A stretch of DNA of 64,000 nt from Lactuca virosa. Taxonomy: Eukaryota > Streptophyta > Magnoliopsida > Asterales > Asteraceae. A program made the position numbers and the translations under genes. Below the pieces are notes generated by a model. It worked only from the letters and a program-made list of their open reading frames with translations, ran no database searches and was not told the origin of the DNA. Each line of letters starts with the position of its first letter. The stretch's first letter is position 1. The stretch covers positions 143,760,064 through 143,824,063 of the forward strand of contig CAKMRJ010005523.1 in the NCBI GenBank assembly GCA_928212115.1. The letters run 5' to 3'. Shown here piece by piece: positions 44,570 through 56,200 of this stretch.

Positions 44570-45440
44570 AGGAAATATAGCACCTAAAGAAAAATGTGAA
44601 CTAAATAAAGAAAAGGTGGGAAAAAGGGGGCTTGAATCTTGATAATAATCAATTCGCCCCTAAATCCAAATCAAGAGGACAAGTGTAACACCAAACACAA
44701 ATAAAAAATGTCATTTGTTAAGAAAAGAAGCTACAGTACGATTTTGGATAATATCTGTACAAAACTCCACACATCCATCTTAAAAGAAATCCACATTTCA
44801 ACTTCTGAATGTTCAGAAAGTTTCGTTTTAGCCTCAAAATTGACATAAATGTAATCTCAAAGGAAGATCCATACAGGATTTGAACTATATATCTTAACTT
44901 TGAAAAGGAATAGTCTCCTTCTTAGTTCTTTCACAGACGGAGTAACAGGTACAACAATACCAATACACTGACGTTGATGCTTCCAATTCGCAAACAGCAT
45001 GCATAGCAGTTTCATTTCAAAAAAACTTATTTGAAAACAGCGTGTGAACTCGGACAAGTCAAATCCATTCATCACGGAATGCTAAAATGCATCTGCTCGA
45101 TTTTGTCAGGATGCATGTTACATCCATATCAAATAACAAGAATTTGCAATTCAATGCATGTTCAAATCAAATAAAGATATAGAAGAGACACGCGGATGAG
45201 ATGATTCAGGTCCTCAAAATGAGATTCTACATCATCGATGACGCAACATTAAGGGACAAAATCTACAAGAAAACATAGGGCTCAAAATCAAATTCTTACA
45301 AGGTTTGTTCGCGGGAGAGATGAGTTTGTGCCACGTACCTGAGAGAGAGAGAGAGAGAGAGCTTTGACTGATAGCACAGGCTCAGCTGGGAAGGGGGAAA
45401 CGGGTGAGTAGGGCAAAGTGGAGTGGAGAAAGACTGGTTT
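44570..45440 (-). promoter_or_regulatory. HISN2 5' region with probable leader intron and promoter
   Basis: An acceptor TTTCTTTAG|GTGC lies 14 bases before the ATG (exon would start at 44583), and a donor CCTT|GTAAGAAT is at 45299-45298. A 5' untranslated-region intron of about 716 nt is therefore likely. The leader exon would include a CT-rich run, (GA)11 on the plus strand at 45340-45361, common in plant leaders. Promoter elements further upstream are not clear. Confidence 0.55.
45340..45361. repeat. (GA)n microsatellite in the HISN2 leader
   Basis: Eleven GA units, read as CT on the gene strand, stand in the probable first exon. Confidence 0.9.
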
Positions 45441-45695
45441 GGACAGGATATATGTTTATCGCGAAATGAAAAATAAATAAATCAATATCACAAAAGTTAT
45501 TTGCAATATAGCGGATGATTTTATTTGAGAGGGTGTTTGGGATTTAATTTGAAAAATATTTATTGATTTTTTAGTTTTTAAAAAAATCAACAAAAAATGT
45601 TTGAAAAGTTAATAAATATTTTCTAAAATAGGTTTTTACTAGTTTTAAAAAGTGATATTTTCTTGTTAAGTTGAAAAGAAAATAATAAGGAGATC

Positions 45696-45736
<41 letters not shown>

Positions 45737-45824
45737 GTATTTTTTTTTGTCATTTTAATATATAAATTAACCAAACACTTTAAAAAATATCAATTTATAA
45801 TTTTTGTCTAAGATAATCCAAACA

Positions 45825-45882
<58 letters not shown>

Positions 45883-46172
45883 CATTGCATAACTTAATAA
45901 GTACTTCTATAAAAATGATTTATTATATAAAATAAGCAATCACAAACACTTTTAGATTCTTTTTATAACTTAAATGATCATATTAGTTATATCAATTACT
46001 TATAATTTAATCAAGTTAATTGCACATCCTATTAATTTAATAATATATTATGAAAACAATATAAATATGCTTTTCCAGGTAGAAATGCATGATAGATGAA
46101 CATTTATATTCTATATAATTTAATAGGACTTTTACTTGAGTTGACGCGATGAGAAGGTCTATACACCATTAG
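45441..46172. other. AT-rich spacer with two (AT)n runs
   Basis: No gene. (AT)n runs are at about 45700-45733 and 45832-45882. Sequence near 45536 and 45945 has loose inverted similarity (GTGTTTGGGATT / CACAAACACTT), but without convincing ends. It lies between the HISN2 promoter and the chromovirus LTR. Confidence 0.65.
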
Positions 46173-46464
46173 TGTAACATCCCAATTTTCAATGCCAAAA
46201 ATTTCATTTTTAATTAAGTAACTTGTAAAATAGTTTACCAAAAACATTGTCAATGTTATATCAATTGTAACGCCCCGATTCTCAGGTATTGATTTAATAT
46301 GTGAGTTTCTTGATTTCAAGGGCTACTCGACGAGTTGATTGCCCTACTCGTCGAGTAGCAGCGGGTTGGTCCACGTATTTTAATGACCTACTCGTCGAGT
46401 CTAAGAAGGGACTCGACGAGTAGGAGCTGGCAGATGAAACCCTAAATCCCGGGGTTTTTCATCC

Positions 46465-46472
46465 TATTTAAA
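46465..46472 (+). promoter_or_regulatory. TATA box of the solo LTR
   Basis: TATTTAAA lies 200 bases after the LTR start, just downstream of four palindromes. The chromovirus LTR has the same word at the equivalent place on the minus strand. Confidence 0.6.
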
Positions 46473-47484
46473 GGATCATTGGCCTCCCTCAGCCTCCCCT
46501 TTACTGCTTCTTGTCCCTCTAAAACCCTAATCGAGTGTGTGTGTTCCATTTGTGTATTGTTGAGCTTGGAAGAGGATTTTGTGGAGAAGGGAGCTTGGAG
46601 ATCGAGTATTCAGAAGCAAGGAGCTTGTGGGATCTGAAATCTATCTTATTTGGCATCTTCTGCAAGGTATAAATCGTTACCCTGGCCTCATTTCATTTCT
46701 AGATCCCCTTTTGGACAAATTCTAGGGTTTTCATAGTATGTTTGGAAGCTATTCTTGTGTATAAGCCAATATATGAGGTTGTAACTTCAGAACTGAACTC
46801 CCTTGAACTTCTAAGTCCATAAAGTCTCCAGTTCTTGCAAGGATGAGACCCCCCCTAAGGTGTAAAGCTCCATTAGAAGCTTAGATTGGTCATTTAAAGC
46901 CTTTAGGGCCTTGCATGCGTGTAAAGTTTGCAACTTTACGTGAGAAACATGCCTTGGAAGCTTGGATCTGTAATCTGGAACCTTGGCATGGCTTAAAAAG
47001 GGTCTGCATGGATGAAGGTATGAAAAGACTCGGCGAGTTGCATAGTCAACTCGGCGAGCCACATGAAGATGGCCATGTACTCGACGAGTTGGATGAACAA
47101 CTCGGCGAGTCCGTTGAAGATTGCCTTGAACTCGGCGAGTCGTTCGAAGACTCGGCGAGTCGGCTAGGGTTTCTCCCAATTCTTGGACACGTATAAACTC
47201 GGCGAGTTAAAGGGGAACTCGACGAGCTAATCAAGGATTTCACGACTTCTCGAGTTCAGGAAGGACTCGACGAGTCGGTGATCTGCACTCGACGAGTCGA
47301 GTCAACATGGACTGTTGACTTTGACTATGGACTTTGGCTTTGACCAAGAGTTGACCAGTTGACTTCTGAGGGTATTCTGGTAATTGGAAGATTTATGAAA
47401 AGGGTTTTTATGGTAACTATAGGTGGTGGGTTCGTGTTGGTGATCCGGGAGTTGAGCTTTCTAGTTTCAGACGACAGTTGCGAG

Positions 47485-48112
47485 GTGAGTTATCCTCACT
47501 ATATCAACAGGGTCTAAGGCACCAAGGCCGGCCCTTATGGATTTGTATTTGGATTATTACATGATATGTGTATTGTTTCGCATCCTGTTAGTTAGGATGG
47601 TGATATGCTTATGCTTAGTGATCTGGTTCGGTCGACATCCTAGTTATAGGATTATGCTATGTCATGACCTGGGGAGGTCGGTGTCCTGGCTTTAGGACAT
47701 TGCTATGCTATTTGATCTGTTGAATCGGCTTGTCTGTTATTATGATAGCCTATGAATGTATATACACATGTTGTTTGATTTGGGTGTTGGGTTGAGGCGG
47801 TCCTGCTTTGTGCTGAAGGCCAACATACCCAGGGCAGTCCGGATATACTACAAAACCCAAAAGGGTATGTTAGTCAGACCAAAGGCCCGGAGCGGTCCGG
47901 ATAGACTGAAGGCCATGCGAGGCGGTCCAGACGTGCTGAAGGCTCGGAGAGCGGTCCAGATAGATTGAAGGCCTGTGAGGCGGTCCAGTCAGACTGAAGG
48001 CTCATTATGTTTGCTGTTTTGTTTATATGTTTATATGACATGGTTATGTGGTTGGTATTTTGGGGGATAGCTCACTAAGCTTTCAGGCTTACAGTTTCAG
48101 TTGTTGTTTCAG
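47485..48112 (+). other. Candidate LTR intron, solo LTR
   Basis: Donor GCGAG|GTGAGTTATC and acceptor TTGTTGTTTCAG|GTAC give 628 nt, with CTCACTAAGC about 35 nt before the acceptor. The minisatellite 47785-48010 lies inside. Confidence 0.45.
47785..48010 (+). repeat. Minisatellite in the solo LTR
   Basis: About six imperfect units of 30-35 bp alternate GCGGTCCAGATAGATTGAAGG and GGCCTGTGAGGCGGTCC. They are related to the array in LTR C. Confidence 0.78.
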
Positions 48113-48441
48113 GTACCTCTGGTGATCGCGGGAAGGCGAAGGCATGATTGTACCGCTCCTTTCGCTGTTACGACTATTATGATTTGATACTGGGATACTC
48201 TGATAACTGTATTTTAAAAACAAACTATGTAATGACTTAATGGATTAAAATGTTTTAAAAGTTTAAATTGGCTTGAATTTTTGGGTGTTACAAATTTATA
48301 AAACTGTAACAACGTGTCTCAATACCATATCATCAATAGTAATAAAAATTAGAGTACAATCCCAGAAAACTCAATGCGGAAATCATGTGTGTGTAATGCG
48401 CTGCTACACCGCCAGCTCCTTCCCCTTAGACGAAGAGGTAC

Positions 48442-48821
48442 CTGAAACCAAAACTAAAAATCGTAAGCACAAAGCTTAGTGAGTTCCCCCATCATTCCCA
48501 TACCAAATAATGCATAATCTTCGGTATCTTTCAACCGGTAACTGGGAACTAACCTCCCCTTCGATATCTTTCAACCGGTAACTAGGAACTAACCTCCCCT
48601 TCGGTATCTTTCAACCGGTAACCGGGGACTATTTCACCCCTACTACTGCTAACACATATTAAGCATAATAATCATATCAAGCACATTAATCATATCAAGC
48701 ACAGTAACCATATCACATATCAATCCTAGATAATTATCACAGAGACAATCATCTATCCAACACTCTCACTTGTGGGCCGGCATTGTGGTCGTAGACCCAC
48801 CCCTACTAGAAGGAAACTCAC
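48442..48821 (-). other. Candidate LTR intron, chromovirus 3' LTR
   Basis: On the minus strand, donor CGAG|GTGAGTTTCC (48821) and acceptor GGTTTCAG|GTACC (48442) give 380 nt around the minisatellite. In the 5' LTR copy the acceptor reads TTTCAT (about 63480), so that copy has lost the AG. Confidence 0.42.
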
Positions 48822-49999
48822 CTCGAAGTCGTGTAGTGTCTGCGCTGATCTCGGTGTGGAAATCGACTCTCCCCGACTCCTCAATCCCTACACGACAACT
48901 CTTCTAAGTTATCAACTCATACTCGTAACCCTTACAAGGGTCACTCAATCCAAGTCAAAGTCAAAGTCAAATCCATGGTCAAAGTCAACTTTTGGTCAAA
49001 GTCACCATCTGGTTGACTCGACTCGCCGAGTTGGCCCGTCAACTCATCGAGTCCCCATATCCACAAAAGCCATAATCTCGTCCCTATTCGTCGAGTCTAG
49101 CAAGAGCTCGACGAGTTTGCCTTCAGCAACACATCGGACAATCTTCAACCGATTCGCCTAGTTCGTCCTTGAACGCGCCGAGTTCATCATCATCCATAAG
49201 AAGATGTTTAGCCTATGGCTCGCTGAGTTCCCTTTGAACTCGCCGAGTCCGTCTTCATGTGGCTGGGACATTGCCTTGAACTCGCCGAGTCTGTTCATCC
49301 ACTCACCGAGTCCTATGATTCCCAGGTCCCTAGTGTACCTAAACAACTGGGGGAACCTTCGATCTTAACAACTGGTCCATAACATAAAGGATTTTGGTGG
49401 AAAATACACCCCGACTCGCCGAGTCCCAAGAACGACTCGTCGAGTCCCTCTATGTCCAAAACTATACAGTCGATTATAATGGGTCTTAACGCGTCAAAAC
49501 CATAGATCTGGCCTCCTAGGGTCCATTTTATACGTAAAGCTTCGAACTTTATGTACATGCATGGGGCCTTTGGCTAAAAAAGCCAAAAAAGAGGTCTACA
49601 AGATGCATGGGTCTCTCATGGCCATAAAGTTGGCACCTTTATGCCATGAGAATCCTCCAAAGTCCAAGATTTGAAGCCATACCTCCACATTACACCCCAC
49701 AACCCTAAAATGGCTTAGAAATGCCCTAAAGGTACCAAAATCCAAGCCCTAAGTTGATTAAACACATGGAAAGTCAAGATTGAAGCTTTTTACCTTAACT
49801 GAGCTGGAAATGGAACACAATCTCTGGATCTTCTAGCTTCAACTTGAACTCCCAAGCTCCTTCGTTCTTCTCAAGCTTCACAACCACCAAAAAATGCACA
49901 AAAATGGCTTAAGAGCACTCAAACAAGACTAGGGTTTCAGTTTAAGGTCTTCTGGATGTGTGAGGGACGATGGATGCTGATATGGGAGGGGATAAGTTG

Positions 50000-50007
50000 T
50001 TTAAATA
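50000..50007 (-). promoter_or_regulatory. TATA box of the chromovirus LTR
   Basis: TATTTAAA on the minus strand lies about 200 bases after the LTR start and just after four palindromes, as in the solo LTR. Confidence 0.6.
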
Positions 50008-50207
50008 GGGTGCAAACCCTAAATATTAGGGTTTTGTCCACACAGCCCCTACTCGTCGAGTCGGTCTTCCAACTCGTCGAGTAGGTCACTTAAACCCCCG
50101 ATCAATAGTCGAGTCTACTCGACGAGTTGGGCCTCCAACTCGCCGAGTCCCAGAGTAAATTTCAACATTTCTTGAATTTAAATACGTACCAGGAATCGGG
50201 TGTTACA

Positions 50208-50220
50208 AATCTCCCCCACT
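50208..50220 (-). other. Polypurine tract of the chromovirus
   Basis: AGTGGGGGAGATT on the minus strand directly precedes the 3' LTR. Confidence 0.85.
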
Positions 50221-50224
50221 TATT

Positions 50225-52431
50225 TTAGACTTCGTCCTCGAAGTCTGCTGCTGAGTCCGGAAAAAGCTCGAGGTAGTGCTCCCTCATCTCGTCCTCCGGC
50301 TCCCAGGTCCATTCTGAGCCCTTGCGGAGTTGCCACTGCACCTTTACCAACTCCACTCTCTTGTTCCTCAGATCCTTCGACTTCCTGTCAAGGATCGCCA
50401 CTGGCCGCTCAATATAATTCAGGCTATCATCCACCTGAATATCCTCTAAAGGTACCACTGCCGAATCGTCCACCAGACACTTCCGCAACTGGGAGACGTG
50501 AAAAGTGTTATGAATCTAATTGAGTTCCGCTGGCAAGTCCAACCTATATGCCACCTTGCCCACTCGGGCTACAACCCTGAAAGGTCCAATGTACCTGGGG
50601 CCCTGCTTTCCCGGCTTCCTGAATCGAATGACGCCCTTCAAAGGCGACACTTTCAGGAGTATCATATCCCCGACCTGGAACTCCAGGTCTCTGAAGCCTA
50701 CTCCGAACCTGTTGGATCCTCTCTGTAGTCTTGAGTACCACTTCGGTACTCCCCATGACCCTCTGACCAACCTCACCCCAGGATATCGGGGTCTTGCACT
50801 TCCTCCCATACAACATCTCGAAAGGAGGACAGTCAATACTCGCATGATAGTTGTTATTATAGGAGAACTTGGCCAAAGGACGGTAAGTATCCCAACTCCC
50901 TCTGAAGTCTAAAACACATGCCCGCAGCATTTCCTCCAGAGTCTGGATGGTCCGCTCACTCTGACCATCCGTCTGCGGGTGAAAAACAATGCTGAAGTGC
51001 AGACGAGTACCCAACTCGTCGTGAAACTTCTTCCAGAATCTGGAAGTGAACCGCACATCCCTGTCGGAAATCACCGAGACTGGCACCCCGTGCCGCGCCA
51101 CTACCTCCCTGATATAGATATCGGCCAACCTTTCGGCCGAAATGCTCTCCTGAATCGGAATAAAATGGGCGCTCTTGGTCAGTCGATCAACGATGACCCA
51201 AATCGAATCCACTCCTCGCGCGGTCCTGGAAAGCTTCGTGATAAAATCCATAGTAATATCTTCCCATTTCCACATGGGAATTTCCAATGGCTGCATCTTG
51301 CTGTGCGGCCTCTGGTGCTCGGCCTTGACCTTCCTGTAGGTCAGGCATCTCTCAACAAACCAGGCTACGTCCCTCTTCATGCAGGGCCACCAATAATCAG
51401 GACGAAGATCCCTGTACATCTTCGTCGCCCCGGGATAAATAGAAAACCTGGATTTGTGCGCCTCCTCCATCAATACTTGGCGCACACCCCCATGATATGG
51501 GACCCACACTCTACGGTGTAGCGTCAACAATCCACGGCTGTCATAATCAAAGGAGGAAACCTGACCCACAATACGCTCACTCTTACGGTGTTCCTCCTTC
51601 ATGGCCTCCTGCTGGGCCTCCCGAATCCGCTCCAACAGCGGAGTCACAACCGTCATCCTCATACATATATCCTTGATCGGCACTGCCTTGCGGCTAAGCG
51701 CGTCGGCCACGACATTGGCCTTCCCCGGGTGGTAGAGGATCTCGCAATCATAATCCTTCACCACATCGAGCAACCGACGCTGCCTCATATTCAGATTTGG
51801 CTGATCCATGAGATATCTCAGGCTCTTGAGGTCCGTGTAAATGGTACAACGAACCCCATAGAGGTAATGACGCCAAATCTTGAGGGAGAAAACAACAGCC
51901 CCCAGCTCCAAATCATGCGTCGGATAGTTCGCCTCGTGAGACTTTAGCTGCCTCGAAGCGTAAGCGATGACATGCCCTCTCTGCATCAATACCACGCCCA
52001 AAACCGAGATGGACGCATCGTAATATACTACAAAATCCTTCATACCCTTCGGTGGGGCTAAGATTGGCGTCTCGCACAATCTCTGTCTCAACGTCTCAAA
52101 TGCGGCCTGCTGCTCAGTCCCCCAGCGAAAGACCACGACTTTCCTCGTCAGCCGGGTTAGGGGCACGACTATCTTGGAGAAGTCCTGAATGAATCTCCGA
52201 TAATAGCCTGTCAGCCCCAGAAAGCTCCGAATCTCAGATGGAGACCTCGGAACCTCCCACCTCATCACAGCCTCCACCTTGGCCGGGTCAACCGAAATCC
52301 CGTTCTGGTTGACAAGGTGCCTAAGAAACTGCACCTCGCGTAACCAGAACTCGCACCTGGAGAACTTAGCATACAAGCTCTCCCTCCTCAAAGTATCCAA
52401 AACCTTCCGCAAGTGATCCCCATGCTGCTCC
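50225..52431 (-). pseudogene. pol: Chromovirus pol, second part: RT end, RNase H, integrase, chromodomain
   Basis: From 52431 the frame continues the reverse transcriptase thumb (EQHGDHLRKVLDTLRRE, FLGLTGYYRRFIQDFSKI). RNase H has YYDASISVLGVVLMQ, HDLELGAVVFSLK and YTDLKSLRYL. Integrase has IWVIVDRLTKSAHF (first Asp), VISDRDVRFTSRFW (second) and HPQTDGQSERT (Glu). Its zinc finger is damaged: the second His is Tyr (FSIYPG) and the last Cys is Tyr (CLTYRK). A frameshift near 50760 moves to the frame with FQVGDMILLKVSPLKGVI and GPFRVVARVGKVAYRLDLP, and a stop stands at about 50518. The chromodomain follows (VKVQWQLRKGSEWTWEPEDEM), ending at 50225. Over 640 codons are open, so decay is recent. 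Confidence 0.92.
52427..52431. other. Target duplication of copia copy 2, left
   Basis: GCTCC stands here and GCTCT at 60125-60129, a five-base duplication with one mismatch. Removing the element and one copy restores the reading frame of the chromovirus reverse transcriptase at ...SKTQ-E-QHGDH.... Confidence 0.85.
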
Positions 52432-53219
52432 TGATAGTTTTCGAGCGATACATCAATCCTATGGTGTACATGCAAACCCTAATAGCTTTGGATCTAGTTT
52501 GTCTAATGAACATGCAATTGAATATCCAAAGCTATAAACCCTAGATCTAATAAACTATAAGTGAAATTAGGGTTTAGATCTTACCTTTGATTGTTATATA
52601 GCAATAACAATCAATCCTTGGCTTCAGAAAGCTTAGTGCCTCAAGTGTTGCACCTCTAATGGAGTCACAAACACCACTAAGCAATTGGATGAAGGAGATA
52701 AGAAAGGGGAGGCACCAAAAACGGCAGGAAACCCTAATCCAAGTGTTAGCCACGTTTTTGGTGCCCAAGGGTTCCTTATATACTTAGGCTATTAGGGTTA
52801 TCCAACAAGGAAACCCTAATTTGACTGCTTAAGCCCTAAGCAACCCATGGACCCCTTCTGGAACATGCCTTGGACGATTTCTAATGGGCTTCCCCATAGA
52901 ATTCGTCCAACCTATTATTCCAAGGTGATCCATAGCCCAATTGCAATATCCTATAATTACAATTCCAGTCCCCTAAGTTTAATTAATCTCTTTTAGCCAC
53001 AGAATTAATTCTTTATTAATTCTTGACTAATATTAATTAAACAATATGATTTCTCCTTTAATATATTATTCTCATAATATATTAATAAATCATAATTAAA
53101 CCTTTCTCTCCTTAATTCATCCTACATATTGCTATGGTGAAGGCAACCCAAAAGGACCATGCTTATAATCGGGTCAAGTACATACCAAAATAGTTATGGA
53201 CTTAGACACTAATCCAACA
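52432..53219 (-). repeat. 3' LTR of copia copy 2
   Basis: It is 788 bp, TGTTGGATTAGTGTC to AAAACTATCA on the minus strand, with a TATATAAGG box near 52775. AAGTGGGAGAC precedes it (53230-53220). Confidence 0.93.
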
Positions 53220-53230
53220 GTCTCCCACTT

Positions 53231-56200
53231 GGATAAGTCTAATAACTATTATGCATAACTTCAGAACCTGATCAGTAATCGTAGCTTTCAAAAGCCGCTG
53301 TCAACTCTGATCTTATCAGATACGCGTGTCCTTTAGATAAGGGATCATATATTCCTCCATTCTACAAGATATCGTATAGACATGAGACATGGATTTAAAT
53401 CATTCTCTCTGTCTATGTATTGTTTCCCGACATCTGATTTATGACGACTGACAACAGACTACAATTGAACACATTAACTTAGTCCCGGCTTGGCCAAGCG
53501 CTTAGGGTGTCATCACTAAATCATCGAGAGGCCCACAGATATCGCTTTTATCCCACTTTGGGTAAAAGAAATGGATAAACTTCGACTCAAATGCTCGCTT
53601 GCACCTACTGATCGAATCACACATAACAATAAGTTTTATAACACCAAGTTACTGGTGCGTTTACTTATCATCAATGTGCAACCGCCCAGCAAATAACAAC
53701 TCACACGTCTCGGTTTCAAGAATATACAATGTTATCGTCTCACTAATCACCCGTGATAAATCCATGAAGTGATTCAAGTGAGCGTGGGTTTAATCCAATA
53801 CTTTAATCTTATCAATGCACTCATGAACTCTGCAGCAAACTTGTGCTATGTCTAAACACTTTAGACAATCTGCAGACAGATTCATGACAGTTTTCCTTCA
53901 TACCTACTCCCAACGTATGACCGACTGTGGATGTTTGAATAACCTAGTTATTCTGGAAGTCAAAACATGCAGAGTGAAACATAATAATATTAATCCTATA
54001 TGGCCCCAAAACTTTTGAGCGTAAATAAAAACACTTTTATTTAAACACCATATTGATTACTCATTATTCATTGCTTACTGTTTCAGAAAATCAACTTATT
54101 TCTCGAATTATAACCACAATTGTCCCATACTCCAAGCATGCACACTTTGGTTTCCTATGGTCCATACTTTGTGAAATAGATCAATCGAAAAACTTTTCCA
54201 ATGAAACTCATTTCACAATCCCCAATCCTTATTATTAGTATAAGAATACCAAATTCTTGCTACTTTTAGAATATGTCAGATTCTAACATTTTATGCAATG
54301 ATTCTTTCGTAATGTCATAGCACAAAAGTCATAAAGACTCTGTCAATGAAATCACAAGGTACTCTATCAGAAATTGTTACAAAACAATTATATAAATGTG
54401 ATGTCTCTCATTCAAAGTACATTCCTTTGAACATCCTTTTTGCATAAAATTTTCTAATCTAGACATAAATTCTTAATTTCCAACTCCCAATTATGGAAAC
54501 ATTTCCATGTTTGCTATATGACAACTCATTCTTAATAGAATCTTATCTATTCATAATAATGTCAATATAGTCCATCCAGTACTATACTTCCAACTACTCA
54601 CAAGCGACAAATCCTCAGTGAACCTCAGATCGTCCTTTGATAGTTGTTTAATTATTTTAGTCAAAACCGATTCTAGTCCTTTTTTCCCTCTTAATGCCCT
54701 AGGCATTTGGAAAATTTTAGAACGGTCAAATATTATAGCATATGCAATCGATCCTATACCCGAAGCGTATTGGACACGATGCATAATGTCTCACATAAAG
54801 ACGTGTTACTTTATCAGCTTTCTGCCATAATATTTTATGTGCCCAGTTCCCACAATTCGAACTATGAAGAGGGATGTCGTAATCATAATCGAATTTTGAG
54901 AATGCACTATGTATCCTTGACTAAATTTTATTAACATTTCTCGATCTAAGCTTTAGAATTTTGAAACAAAGTATAATATTCTCTCCCTTAATTATAGCAA
55001 AACAACTTTTCAACCTTTGCAACTTTGCAAAGTGAATCTTTGTTTTCTATAATTAATATTGCTAACTTGCAATACTTACCATAATAATCATGCTCCCACT
55101 AACATGATGATTATTTTCTTACCAGCATAACACTTATGCTCCCACTGGCTCTGACATGTATTCAGAAAACAATTGAACTTCCAGAAAACAATGCTTATTG
55201 AATTCCTTAAGTTCATATTTCTAATACCTAATGCTTTGATAAGCCTTTATCTAAGCTTTTTAAGCTCATACACCTTTGCCTTAGATAGCTCACATGTGTG
55301 TCCAAACAATTCAGAATTTATGTTACTAAGTCCCAAATGTTCAGACCAATTGCCAAATCTCACAATTCGAGCTATGAAAAGGGATGCCGTAATCATAATC
55401 GAATTTGAGAGTACAATTTTTCACAATTGCCATCTTCTTAAAATCTCTCTTAGTGAAAGCATTTCCTCACAATCATTTTCATGAAGGAGGGAAACCTTAT
55501 GACACTTAGATTTTATGATGTATGTGTTCCTATCCATGTGGATTTGTCAAAACGAAGGTTTGTGACAAATCCAAAACTATATGCACTGAACTTGTTCAAT
55601 CTTGATTTCTTGCCTCATGGTAACACGAGTGCCCACCATGTCTTCCAAGCAACTCACCCCTACATATCAATGTACTTTCCATTGATCAAGGTGCTTTGTC
55701 TTTGTGCATTCAAATGAGATCTCATAGAACTCACATGCACAATTAACTCAATTGGAATGGTACAGAAACAAGATAACGTCAACACGATATGTTATATACC
55801 TCAAGTCGTGTGCTAGTGATGATCAATTAGGTTTACTCTTGATTTGTTCTTGAAACCTTTCAAGACATTTAAGACTCCCACTGACTCCTTGACATATAAG
55901 ATTCTCTTGTCAAGAAACATTCCTTGACAAAACAAATATTCAAGAGTTACTGTAGTTTTTATCAAGACTATCACTTCACATAATTGGTTCTAGTTGGTTT
56001 TTGTCTTATCCAAGACATCACAACTTACCAATCTCAAATGTGCAGGAATAAGAAGACTTTTTCCAATTCCACATTTGTTGAGTGTTATAAACCTACTAAA
56101 GACGTGTCACTCAAGTCATAATCTTGGAGTATGACTCTTAAGACTTGATATTGGAACGAAGTATGATTGACTTATTGATTTAACTATTTCCATAATTCTC

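Larger units (their letters stand above)
46266..48292 (+). repeat. Solo LTR of a second Tekay family, inserted in the chromovirus LTR
   Basis: It is 2,027 bp from TGTAACGCCCCG to GGGTGTTACA, without any interior. The host LTR sequence continues across it, as shown by the intact copy at 63237-64000. Landmarks are TATTTAAA (46465-46472), fourteen or so ACTCG-N-CGAGT palindromes (46322-46432, 47028-47300), donor GCGAG|GTGAGT (47485), GGCACCAAGGCCGGCCC (47517), a minisatellite (47785-48010), CTCACTAAGC (48071) and acceptor TTGTTTCAG|GTAC (48112). The flanks share only AAT to AATT, so the duplication is not clean. Confidence 0.88.
46173..50207 (-). repeat. 3' LTR of the chromovirus, split by a solo LTR
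   Basis: On the minus strand it starts TGTAACACCCGATTCC (50207) and ends GGGATGTTACA (46173). Without the insertion at 46266-48292 it is about 2,008 bp. It has a TATTTAAA box (50007-50000), at least a dozen ACTCG-N-CGAGT palindromes (49018-49445, 50048-50150), a CGAG|GTGAGT donor-like site (48821), a three-unit ATCTTTCAACCGGTAAC minisatellite (48520-48640), a TAAGC hairpin (about 48470) and a TTTCAG|GTACC acceptor-like site (48442). Confidence 0.9.

Noticed and set aside
45530..45990. Possible MITE between HISN2 and the chromovirus
   Set aside because: The inverted similarity is short (about 10 bases), interrupted by (AT)n runs, with no target duplication.
47028..47300. Regularly spaced short palindromes resembling a CRISPR array
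   Set aside because: Units are 11 bases, spacing varies from 15 to 40, spacers are LTR sequence present in several copies, and the host is a plant.
46261..48297. Complete five-base target duplication for the solo LTR
   Set aside because: Flanks TCAAT and AATTT share only three to four bases in register with the uninterrupted copy at 63320, so a clean duplication cannot be claimed.
50979..51521. 180-codon plus-strand frame opposite the integrase
   Set aside because: Shadow of the well-conserved minus-strand pol frame.
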